Assembly (NCBI GenBank): GCA_019722365.1
Contig: JADFUC010000271.1
Span: 1,017,020-1,081,019 of the forward strand
DNA from: Lithospermum erythrorhizon
Taxonomy: Eukaryota > Streptophyta > Magnoliopsida > Boraginales > Boraginaceae
Direction: 5' to 3'
Length of the DNA: 64,000 bases
Shown here: positions 51,024-61,567 of the stretch, piece by piece
Layout: each line of letters opens with the position of its first letter
Numbering within the stretch: position 1 is the stretch's first letter
Notes under the pieces: generated by a model
What the model saw: only the letters and a program-made list of their open reading frames with translations
Database searches by the model: none
What the model was told of the DNA's origin: nothing
Position numbers and translations under genes: made by a program

Positions 51024-54000
51024 ATGTTGCAGGCACTAAGATCTCTCTCTAAATATCAGGTATATATTCATTCTTTTATTAGTTACTAGTAAATTAGTAT
51101 GTGCGTTGCATGTGAAACACATATGACGAGAAATAATAATCATTTATCAATTATGAAGTACTATCGCTATGTTAATTGTTAAGAAATATAGAAAAATTAG
51201 TGATAATTTAAATGTGGTTTTCAATTGCCCATATGTTGGATAACTATGATTTAATTCTAATATGATGAAATAAATCGAAATAGAGCGGTTTAGTATTATT
51301 ATTAGTATTTTTACAAATAACAGCAGGTTAGAGATATCTGATAAAGCTGTGTTTATCTTACATATTCGAACGTCAGAATATTAATCGTTTCACGTATTTA
51401 ACGATAATATTTATATCTAGTTTACTGAAACAATTTGGTATCGCATTATCTTGGTTCGTCTTTATAGCAAATAATGCATTATTATAAAATAGATAAATGA
51501 GTCAACTAAATAGCATAAAAATAATCACGGTACACGTAAAATAATTGAAATTTGATTTATGCTATTAGCAAATTATTGGTTAAGGAATCCATTTAAAATG
51601 ATATAATATACTATTAAAATTAAATGTAACATCAGATATAAGCTTCTTGAGAGATATTTTTATATCTAATGATACTCGTAAGAAAATAAATTGATATCTA
51701 TTTTTTTAATAAGTCATATAGTATTATATTGAACTTTATATTTTTATTTTTTATTTTCTTAGATATATTCGTCATACTCACTATAAAAAATACTTAAGTA
51801 CCTCTAAATATATTTATTTCACTCAAATCATATTAGTTCCTAAAATTATTTATTTAACAACTTGTATATTAATTTTTAAATATTTTTATTATTCTTACAA
51901 TGTATAACTTTCTTTTAGCTATGAGACAATAAGTCATATAAATGATTTTTTCTCAAAGCCGAAAAATAAATATTTGCAATCAAATTTAAGAGGGGACATA
52001 TAAATGATATTTAATATTATTGCAAATTCTCAAAGCCGAAAAATAAATCTTTGCAATCAAATTTAATTATATAAATATGTAATCACATTGAACGAAACAA
52101 ACGATGTTTAAGTATTCAAAAACCTAAAAATAAATGTCTTTCTTTTTCTACACAAAAATGATTATGAAATTGAACTGCTTTGCAGCGAGGCTGGCAGTGC
52201 TTATTTCTAATTCTTTAGTTGGTATGCCGGAAGCGCGTCGGCGATTAATTCCTCCAAGGTATCTAGGACAAGGACCTTAGGGGGATGTTAGTGTGACGGT
52301 TTCACAATTTTATTAAAAATAATTATAATATAAAATAAGTTATGGATAGAAATTATGGATTAGAGAATTCATTAAAAATGATTTAATGAATATTAAAATT
52401 CATTGTAAACATCAAATGTAACTTCTTCAAGCGGTATTTTTATGCTTAGTGACTTTAAGCTCCTCATTGTTATTTAATTATTATTGGAATTTAATAACCA
52501 TTAGATGTGTTATAATTCATTACATTTAATTTGGTCGATTTAGGCGTTACAAAGGAAGTTTCTTCCAACTATGTTATCCATACTTTTATAAGGTATATAG
52601 ACTAGTAATATTTTTTGAGGTTTAGTTTATTAAAATGCAAAAATAATTCATAATAATGATAAATCTATGTATGTATTGGCTGGCTAAATAATATAATCAT
52701 ATATTTTTTTTATTGAAATTCAAATAATAATGAGAAATATTAAATTCCATAGATTGTAGTCCTTGAATAGTAAATTATGAATAGATTTTTCATATTGGCA
52801 TTAATTTATTTCAAAATTTAAACAGTGTCCTATTTATTTTTTTAATTATACTTTTACTATTTGCAATATGTAATTATTTTTGATTTATATCATTTCAAAT
52901 GCTTCCTCCATATATGTTTAAATTTACTATTTTTAATTTCTTATAAAATACCCATATTTAAAACTTAAAGTGCTTTATTGTCGTGAATAATTTTGCAGAC
53001 CTTTTCAAATCTTACATTACTATGAGGAGGTCTCGACAACTAAAAATTACTAATAATAGATGTTCGAGACTCAGTGAACGACTTACGAACTTATATAATT
53101 TAATTCTAAAATAGTCTTGACCATAATATGGTGATAAAGTATTATACTTCATTATCAAAAAATAAAAATATGACTTAATGTAAAAATAATCATTATGGAG
53201 TATACCTTTGTGTTAAAATGTGACATTAGGCTTTTCAATGTCATGACTATTGATATATTTTAAACTTCAAAGTGTTTCATAACATATGACATGGTTATAG
53301 GTTTTATAACTATGACGACATGAATTAATTAAAAATATATCAAATGTGTTTTAAGTTGTCATAGTACTTTATATTTGGAGTTAAAAGAGAAATTTTTTTC
53401 TTTCTAAAAATAATATTTTCACCTTTTAATAGTTAAATTCATCAAAATATGTATATGTATGGAATTACATAATAAATAATGTTATACTTCATTAAAGTGG
53501 TAATTGTATATGATTGTGTATCCAATTAATAATTTATAAACATTATTACAAGTATGTAGAATCTTAGAAAATGAGTTAATTTTTAAGATTTATAAATATT
53601 GAGTATATAAAAAATCACATAAATTTTGCGAAAGAAATTTTGCAAATTCTCTCATCGTTTAGTGTAAGTTGATATATAGTCTTAGATTTAATTAATTGAA
53701 TTGATCACTTACATGTTCAAATTATAATCCAGATTTAATTCAAAGGATGTATTTTACATATTTATTTGTATTCAACTTTTTGATATCTATTACCATCATC
53801 AAAAGTATAACAACATCAATGTTAAATCTTAGTAAAATGAATTAAATCGATTAAATGTAAACATCAAACCATAATAAATATTTTCGTTTATTAATCTAAA
53901 TGTAAACATCAAACCAAAAATGTCTTGACATCTATTTCGTAGTCTTTCATTAATGTCTATATTCTAATAAAGTCGTAGAAAACAGACTGATGATATAATT

Positions 54001-57000
54001 TGATCTATATTAATAATTGTTTGAAGAATAGAAATGGTATTTGAAATTAACTAATTTGAATGCCGGATAATTGGAAGCGAAGTTGCACTTTGGTCTCAGA
54101 TACTTATATTGTTGTAGATTAGTCCTCGAAAGTGGTACAACTGTTGTAATATGGTCTCCGAAAGTGACAAATGTTGCACATTCGTTTCAATTCTTTCGAG
54201 GACCATACTACAATATTTTTCACTTTCGGGGACGTCTTCAAACACGTGTGCAGCTTCGGGGAATGTCTGCCGAGCAATGTAAGTATTTGGGACCAAAGTG
54301 CAAGCTTACGTCCCATTTATCTAATCTCCCGTCAACAATTAACTCTAAGAATTATTGATGATTGGAGATATAGAAAGTGTTATATAGTAATGTCCTTGGA
54401 AGCTTTTTTTGGGTGCTTCTTACTCCAAAATAGCTAACAACATATATACAAATCATTCTAGAAAAATGAATGAAAGTTGATATTGGAATTTTTTTCTAGT
54501 ATTTGAGGTATGATGTTGAAATTACATAATACCTAGTATAAAATAATGAGTATTTATAGATTAAATAATATGCTATTTTTTGTGTAACTATGAAAAGATG
54601 GAATAATGAGAATCATGTAACTTTCAAATATTTTAATGTGAATTATTATGAAGTAAATACATAAATACAATTATTTATTTTAATTCTTCAATATTGATTG
54701 TATAACTCTCAAAAGATGAACTAATGAGAGTTATGTAACTTTCAAATATTTTAATTATGAGCTATAATTAGAATGAAGTATTAACATAAACACAATTATT
54801 TATTTTAATTATCCAATAGAGTCATGTAACATCAAGTTGTGACTTCTGAAATGTGTTTATGTTTAATGATTTTTAATTCTCATTATTATTTAATTATTAT
54901 TGTAGTTTGATAACCATTATTTGAATTGATCACTTACATTATGCATAAATTATTATCTCATTTTAATTAATTCAAAAGAATGTACTTTTTATATTTATTT
55001 ATATTCAACTTTTGGTTTTTATTAGCGTAGTCAAAGTATAACAACATCGATGTTAACTCTTGGTAAAGCGATTAAATGTAAACAACATACCATAATGAAT
55101 ATTTTCTTTATTCATTTAAATATTTAATGAAAATATAAATGTCTTGACATCTCCCATCATCTTTCGTAAATTTTTTATGTTCTAATAAATTAGTAGAAAG
55201 CAGGCAGGTAATATAATTTGAAGAGTTAAATTATAATATTTTTAAAACTTTGTTTGGGTCTTCTTCTTTCCAAAATGGCTAACAGCGTGCATCATGAATC
55301 GTTCTAATAAAATGAATAAAAGTTAATATTGTAATATTTTTCTGCTATTTGAGTTGTGACGTTGAAATTGCATAATTTCTAGTATAAAATAATGGATATT
55401 TACATAACAAATAATATATTATTTTTGTGTTACTATGAATATGTAGAATAATGAAAGTCATGTAACTAAAAATCTTAATGTGAGTTTTTAATGTGAGTTA
55501 TGAAGTAAATATATATAAATATATTATTTGAATTTAATTATTCAATATTCTTTGTGCTTAGCTTTCAAAAGGTGGAATAATAACTTTCATGTAACTTCCA
55601 AATATTTAAATTATGAGCTATAATTAGAATGAAATAATAACATAAATAAAATTATTTATTAATTATCCAATAGAGTCATGTAACATCAAGTTGTAACTTC
55701 TTATTTTTATGTTTAATGATTTTTAACTCTCATTATTATCTAATTATTATTGAAGTTTGATAATTATTAAATGTGTTGTAAATAACTTTATTTGGAAGGG
55801 TTAATATAGTCTTAACAAACAATGAAAAAAACACATTAGTTGATTCACACTTTTATAAGTATATATATATATATAACTTTCGAGGCATAGCTTAGTGAGC
55901 TTTGGGTTGGTGTTGTGCCACCTACGAAGGTTCGAACCCTTGAAGCCATCACGATTCGATCCGAGTTTGCGATGGTAAAGAAGGCCCAAATGCACGGTCA
56001 TATCGGCGATTTACCTCGCCGCGATGTGTAAGGGTTTATAAGCGGCGTAGGAATGAGGTGTGATCGTTTTTTTTTTAGATATAGATATAGATTATTAGTA
56101 TATTAACTATTAAATATATGCTGCTTGAGAATGACAAATTTGATTGTTTGTCAACAGGGTACTATAAGATCATCTCTCTCGCAAACCATTTATACTGCAA
56201 GGTATTTACATATAATTAGATGTTTTTATTGAAGTGATGCTTAGTTTTGACTTTTTGCTAATTAATTAAGATATGCATGCATACTTGTTTGTGAATTGTA
56301 TAAGTAGTTGTCCATTGACATATGACACATGTTCTTGTATTTATGATTGATCATCATTTTGGTATTTTTGGATGATATTAACATTTTCTTGTGATTGATT
56401 TTTATGTGTGTGCAATCACTGATTTCCATTGCACAAAGCTTAGCTTGGTATTGATTACTTTCTGCAACTATGTCTGATTCACTGATTTCCATTTCAAAAG
56501 CATTAGTTAATTAACAAAGGAATTGGGATAAGATTCATCACATATGCAAAATGTGGAGTCTATATCCCATGAAAATTTGTCCCATTTTGAATTTGGATGG
56601 TTGACTTTTTAAAATTCGAACACAATTAGTTTTATATATGTTGTATAGTAAATATGCGTGTATTTTAATATTCTTTTTTATTCACATGATAAGTTTGATT
56701 CAAATAAAAAATCCATATGTTAATTAAGGCTACAAAGTTTGTTAGTTTTGATGATTGGAAATCAAACTAGGCAATGTTCATGGGATGGAGGTAGTATTTC
56801 CGATCTTCTAACAACCGATATAGCTTTGGTGTGGCACACCACCTCTAAAGGGCATTATCAAATTTCTAATGGTCGTTGTCTATATTTAACCTATTATCAG
56901 TTACTCTCTTTGCTTGACATTTCTGTTGAGTCCCTGTCATTCTTTTCCGGGGGCATGGTTTTGATATGCACCTTTCACCCCCTCTTAAAGTTGGATGCAT

Positions 57001-58308
57001 TTAATTTGTATATTTTGTATCCCTTTTGGGCTGTTAATAAAATCGTGTTCTTTTCCATTGTGGTTCTGTTTCTACCCAAAAGGTTCAATGGTGATGTAGC
57101 ACATCATGGAGCATGGAAAAACTTTGCATCTGCATACAGGTCAACCACCCGTGCGACTCGGATACTTCAAAATTGTGGGGCAATGTCATCAAATGAACCG
57201 ATTAGGAATTTTTCTACTGCTGCTGAAGGTGCGAGTCTCTAGTACTTGATGCTTACAGAGTAGATACATTCTACTAGTCTCTCTCTCACTTCCATAATGT
57301 TGTTTTTTCTTACATAACACGTACCATCAGCTCATGAATGTTATTAAAACCATCTGAATAGTCGATAGACCTGAAAATTGAACAAACGAGCAAAATTTGG
57401 AATTAGCCCTGTTCTTTACTTCTCCAAATTTTATCTTATTTAAGTCTTTAACAAACTGATAATGATATAATATGAACTCCATCCTCTGTAGTGAGCTTTT
57501 TAAGAATCACTATTGAAGTTCGGCTCATGGGAGTATTTTGCTTCTTTCTTCATATATTTTGATGTTTTTAAGGGTTAAGACGTTCAAATGTTTCTCACCA
57601 TGATAGATCTCTCCGCCAAGACATGTATACCCTGCACTTCAAAAGAGCTCAGGCCTATGAGCGAAGAAGAAGCAAACGAGATGATGCCTAAGGTATGTGA
57701 ATTCTGATATTTATCCTCTTAAATGTTTTTTACATGTCGACTAACCCCAGTAATGCCATACAGGTTTAAAATATAGTAGTTTTTTATTCTTATTTTTAGT
57801 GATGTGGTATACTTGCATCTTATTGTTATAGGTCCCCGAATGGAATTTGGTGAATGAAGGCGGTGTCCTAAAACTACAAAGAACTTGGAAAGTTAAGAAT
57901 TTCCTCAAAGGATTGGAATTCTTTCAGCTTGTGGCTGAGGTTGCCGAAGCCGAAGGTAATTCCTTCTCCAGTCATGGATACAGCTCTACTACAACTTGTA
58001 CTTGAAGTTGAAATTGTATACTAAATGAACAAATTATCTTTCGATCTAGGTCACCATCCCGATCTTCATCTTCTTGATTGGAACAAGGTGCAAATTGAAG
58101 TGTTGACGCATGCTCAAGGTAAAGACTATTTTATAATGAAACCAACAATGATAATGATTCTTTGCATTCTGATTGTGTAGTATGTCTAATTTCATTTGTG
58201 TTGCTGCTGTACATTGCAGGTGGACTAACAGAAAATGACTTCATTGTTGCTGCTAAAATCGGCACACTTGATGCAAGCCACCTTCTGAGCAAAAGGAAAG
58301 CGAAATAA
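51024..58308 (+). CDS. Pterin-4a-carbinolamine dehydratase, mitochondrial type
   Basis: Seven exons: 51024-51059, 56158-56201, 57083-57228, 57607-57692, 57832-57955, 58050-58118, 58220-58308; 197 residues, all phases consistent. Residues 1-75 (MLQALRSLSKYQGTIRSSLS, then Arg/Ser-rich) look like a mitochondrial presequence. The catalytic part begins DLSAKTCIPC and includes KELRPMSEEEAN, WNLVNEGGVLKLQRTW and the active-site block EGHHPDLHLLDWNKVQIEV ending GGLTENDF. PCD dehydrates 4a-hydroxytetrahydropterin to recycle pterin cofactors. Arabidopsis At1g29810 is the likely counterpart by my memory. Intron 1 is about 5.1 kb. Assigning exon 1 rests on reading frame and sequence sense only, so it is the least sure exon. 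Confidence 0.88.
51060..53690. other. Left half of the 5.1-kb PCD intron 1
   Basis: Very AT-rich. Short phrases recur near 51630 and 52390 (GTAACATCAGAT.. / GTAAACATCAAATGTAACTTC), and 52420-52530 resembles the tails of the later tandem copies, so this part probably also belongs to the same repeat family. GAAAAATAAAT(A/C)TTTGCAATC also recurs near 51965 and 52040. No coding frame. Confidence 0.45.
53696..54919. repeat. Tandem duplication copy 1 (interrupted by a fold-back element)
   Basis: From TTGAATTGATCACTTACAT to GTTTGATAACCATTAT. Shared landmarks with copy 2: AAAGTATAACAACATC, GATTAAATGTAAACA, AATGTCTTGACATCT, CTTCTTxxTCCAAAATxGCTAACA, AATTATCCAATAGAGTCATG. About 284 bp of extra DNA sits at 54053-54336. 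Confidence 0.75.
54053..54336. mobile_element. Fold-back (long inverted repeat) DNA transposon, 284 bp
   Basis: The left end TTGCACTTTGGTCTCAGATA (54083-54102) is the near-complement of TATTTGGGACCAAAGTGCAA (54284-54303). Inner segments also pair (TTGTAATATGGTCTCCGAAA against CTTTCGAGGACCATACTACA), so almost the whole element can fold on itself. AATTAACT flanks both sides (54045-54052 and 54337-54344), an 8-bp target duplication. The family is unknown; the duplication length fits hAT or Mutator. Confidence 0.75.
54920..55770. repeat. Tandem duplication copy 2 (without the fold-back element)
   Basis: About 850 bp colinear with 53696-54919 apart from the insertion and small indels. Near 55230-55245 it shows the approximate pre-insertion arrangement. 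Confidence 0.75.
55880..56076 (+). mobile_element. tRNA-derived SINE
   Basis: An internal pol III promoter is visible: box A-like GGCATAGCTTAGTGAGC (55884-55900) and a perfect box B GGTTCGAACCC (55929-55939), spaced as in a tRNA. A GC-richer non-tRNA body follows (CGGCGATTTACCTCGCCGCG), ending in ten T (56067-56076). A clean target duplication could not be set because both flanks are (A)TATA-rich. It lies about 80 bp before exon 2 of the PCD gene, same strand. Confidence 0.8.
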
Positions 58309-59840
58309 GCTATAGATGATCTGCAATGGCGTTGTTAAATTTAGCCTTCTGTTACCACGCTTGGATCTTTCGTTTGTATACCTTTCCAAGGTGTCAAACT
58401 AGTAAATTTAGTTGATGTTTATGATATTAGTCGTAAATTTGTATCGAACGTTTTCATAAATAAACATTCATGTTCCTTTCATCAAATCTATAGTTTTAAA
58501 CAATGTTGATAATGGATGGTGCTTCCTCCTTTTCTATTTGATAATCTGTTCTCTACAAATAAAAGCACAGGAAGTATCTGACAATGAGAAAATTATGAGA
58601 CAGCTATCAGATGAATGTATATCATCCTTTCTGACCTGCTATAATCCTAGGAGAAGGAATTTTATTGAATATATTGCATAAGATGTAAGAGCAAGCCATA
58701 TGATATTACAAATGAAATTTCTTTAACAACTTTCATCAATCTTCTCAAATTCTTCTAAGTTCCTTCACTCGCATGCGCGGCTCATGATATCCTAACTTGT
58801 CTAAATTACAGAGCTCATCATCATCATTCAGCTAAAGCCTAAGAATAGTGGCAATTATCTTGCTGCAGTTATTTCAATAAAGCGAGGTTCTCTCCTTCAT
58901 ATCTGCCAACAACATGAGTACGATACCTGCAAAAGAAAACTAAAGTAGTGTTCAAGCCTCGACTAGGAATGTGAAGTGATCGAACAAGAAAGAAATATCA
59001 TATTTGGTTCATGCAGAACATTACCAAATAAACAAACAAATGATACCACATGAGATACATTAGTAAGCAACCTTATAAACCCAATCTTCTAAGGGACATT
59101 TCATTTTTGGAGCTGACGATCTAGTCTTAACTAGATAAAGCAGGGCGGTAAATGGCTAAAATCTCCCTCGCCAACACCCCATCCCTATCCAACCACCACC
59201 ACCATCATATTGTCCCTGGCACTGAAATTAGGAATTGCTACTAGTTACTACCAAAGTTTACAACTTCAAATCTGAGAAAGACCTACAACATCTAACATGC
59301 TTTTCAGTTGAATAAGGGAAGGTAAACATAGGACTTGGGAGCGAGGGCTGAATCTCAATTGTCATTCAAGGGAAATAGGAATCATTTAACCAAAACTAAG
59401 CTAAGAGCACTTTCAATTCTTCATCTTCCTCTTGTTTAAAAGGACTAGCAGATTGTCTCCTTTTCCTTTCCTTGTTTGCTAAAATATTTCATGAAAATCA
59501 ATCATTTGTCTGTCCATTAATTTCAACAACTTAAAATTTAATTTAGAAAAGAGACTAACATGCTGTGTATATTAAAGATCTGAAGAATGCTACATGCCTA
59601 TATCTGAATCTTTATTACACACCATAATAACTAGCTAGATACTCCATGATAGTACTAAACTCTCTTAAAATGACCAAACAAAGTGACACATTAACTTCTC
59701 CAGATCTACATTACAAGAAAACTCAGATACACCAAAAAAGAAATAAATCAACATTCAACAAAATCCAGACATTTTTAATTCCTCATTAAACTTCAATTCA
59801 ACTAAATCACAATATTGAATATACCTTAATTTATTCCCCA
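58309..59840. other. Convergent spacer between PCD (+) and methyltransferase (-)
   Basis: AATAAA at 58459-58464 is a candidate poly(A) signal for PCD. On the minus strand, 58869-58926 follows CTTTTGCAG and reads as an open tail YRTHVVGRYEGENLALLK then stop, which looks like a terminal exon of an unknown gene or isoform. Nothing else coding was seen. Confidence 0.4.
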
Positions 59841-60923
59841 TTATTTTGACAATGGCTTCTGCAAAAGAGCAGTCAAATACACCTCCCCATTCTTGATCCC
59901 ATTGGAATCAGTCTTACTCGAAACCGCCCATTTCACCTTCTTATACCCCAACTTCCCAATCAAAGGACCATAAACCTTCCCAAGATCCACACTTTTACTA
60001 AAAAAATGATCAATAAAAAAGTACCCTCCACCTCTCAACACCCTATCAACATCATACAACAAAAACTCCAACATAGTCAAAGGTATCCACCTATTCACGG
60101 CACGACCACATCTGACAAGATCCACAACACCATCAAACATAGGCAACCTCTGCTGCAATGGAACATGTAAAGGCACCAACCCCCTCAATGCAACAGCCTC
60201 ATTATATGGTGCTCCAAGATTCATAGTAGTAGTCACAACACTCACATTTTTCAGCTTCATTTGAGCTGCAAAAGTCCCACTACCACCACCTATATCAACC
60301 CCAAGCCTAATAACACTCTTTGCATTATTAGCCAACTCAAACAACTGACTAATAGGTAGATCAAGCTCAGATTTATACTCTAAAAATCGAGTCTTTTCGA
60401 GTTTCATATCAAAACCCATCTCAGGTTTAAGCTTAGCTAAGCAAGTGAAGCTTTTGCAGCTAGTATAAAGCTTCCAATTTACTGAGTTTTCTGGTAAAGG
60501 GGCAAAAGGGTCGGTTTTGAGGGTGGTGGTGGTGGTTGTTGAAAAGCATCTGCGGCGAGGGAGGGGGTGGCAGCCACGTAGGATAAGGGATTCAGCTAAA
60601 AAAGCATCATTTGGGCAAGTTGAAAAGGGAGTGTAGTTCATGTATTGATGAAGCATTTGAGGGTAGTTTTTGCATGCTGAGGCAATGGGGGAGAGGTGGG
60701 TGTAGAGGAGGAGGTCTGATGGGGTAGTGAGGTTGAGGGTGGAGGGGGGGTGGAGGCGAGTGAGGTGGGAGATGGTGGCGTATGGTGGAGTTGGTGGAGG
60801 TGAGGTGGGATGGGTGGAGGGGGGTGGGGAGTGGAGGGTGGAGGAGAGGTGGTAGAGGGAGAGGATGTTGGTTGCTACCATTGCTACTAGGAGGAGGAGA
60901 TTTAGACCCATCGTGATACCCAT
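59841..60923 (-). CDS. Putative SAM-dependent methyltransferase, At1g29790 type
   Basis: One exon, 360 residues. An N-terminal membrane anchor (LNLLLLVAMVATNILSLYHL, residues 7-26) is followed by a Pro/Ser/Thr-rich stem (PPPSTHPTSPPPTPP), then conserved Cys-containing blocks and a Rossmann methyltransferase core. Motif I is LGVDIGGGSGTFAAQM near 207-222, followed by VVTTTMNLGAPYNE and DVDRVLRGGGYFFIDHFF. This is a type II Golgi-style layout like the plant family annotated as probable methyltransferase At1g29790; the substrate is unknown and pectin or glycan is only guessed for relatives. Start at 60923 (MGITMGLN); a second ATG 12 nt downstream is equally possible. Confidence 0.87.
   Translation of the reverse strand: MGITMGLNLLLLVAMVATNILSLYHLSSTLHSPPPSTHPTSPPPTPPYATISHLTRLHPPSTLNLTTPSDLLLYTHLSPIASACKNYPQMLHQYMNYTPFSTCPNDAFLAESLILRGCHPLPRRRCFSTTTTTTLKTDPFAPLPENSVNWKLYTSCKSFTCLAKLKPEMGFDMKLEKTRFLEYKSELDLPISQLFELANNAKSVIRLGVDIGGGSGTFAAQMKLKNVSVVTTTMNLGAPYNEAVALRGLVPLHVPLQQRLPMFDGVVDLVRCGRAVNRWIPLTMLEFLLYDVDRVLRGGGYFFIDHFFSKSVDLGKVYGPLIGKLGYKKVKWAVSSKTDSNGIKNGEVYLTALLQKPLSK
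60807..60838 (+). other. Potential G-quadruplex in the template strand of the methyltransferase stem
   Basis: GGG, GGG, GGGGGG/GGGG and GGG runs separated by 2-6 nt on the plus strand. The stem's Pro codons (CCN) make the coding strand C-rich. Confidence 0.5.
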
Positions 60924-61443
60924 TTGGTTTGATTTGGATCCCTTCAGAGTTCAGACACCTAACTACTCCTTGTGGACTCAACAGACTTCATATTGTCATG
61001 TAGTGACAAACTCGCAAAAAAATATTGCACACCAATAAGCTTTGTGCATAATGTCTACAAATAGAGTATAAATTTAGGAAAATCGAGCTTATGACGCTAC
61101 GATTCTGGCTTCGATTCTAAATTTAGTAAATTTCATATTGTCATTTAGCCACACTTACTGATATATTATGATGTAATCATGTGTAAACTCTTAGTTGTCT
61201 TGATTGATCCCTTTTTTATTTAATTAATCATCAATAAATTAATAAACTTTCTAAAATAATAAGTTATTTCAATCTCAATATTAATAATCTCTTTAAATTA
61301 ACACTCGATAAAATAATAATTCTTCAAATTAGTAAATTTCATAGATCCTGACAATATTAATTTATAGAGTTTTTATTACATCTTGAATTTCCAAAATTTC
61401 ACGTTGTTACTTAAATGTAAACGAAATTTTGAACAATGGTACT
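60924..61443. other. Promoter-side spacer of the methyltransferase
   Basis: AT-rich; no further gene or repeat recognised until the 62-bp duplication. Confidence 0.4.
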
Positions 61444-61567
61444 AAATGTTCTTGTGCCGAAAAACAAATTTCGGAATTTAGGTGCCAAAGTGTGATGGTC
61501 TTAGCAAATGTTCTTGTGCCGAAAAACAAATTTCGGAATTTAGGTGCCAAAGTGTGATGGTCTTAGC
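61444..61567. repeat. Exact 62-bp tandem duplication over the LTA4H-like stop codon
   Basis: Copy 1 (61444-61505) and copy 2 (61506-61567) are identical, each running from AAATGTTCTTGTGCCGAAAA to GGTCTTAGC. Copy 2 includes the stop codon (TTA at 61563-61565 on the plus strand). Confidence 0.95.

Noticed and set aside
55880..56076. A functional tRNA gene
   Set aside because: Only box A/B similarity; no foldable acceptor and anticodon stems around them, and the transcript would extend into an unrelated body and T-run.
56739..57082. Long open frame upstream of PCD exon 3
   Set aside because: It is intron read-through; the sequence before the AG at 57081-57082 has no PCD similarity and the spliced model keeps all phases.
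60607..60981. Second minus-strand ORF overlapping the methyltransferase start
   Set aside because: A frame-shifted shadow of the Pro-rich stem.
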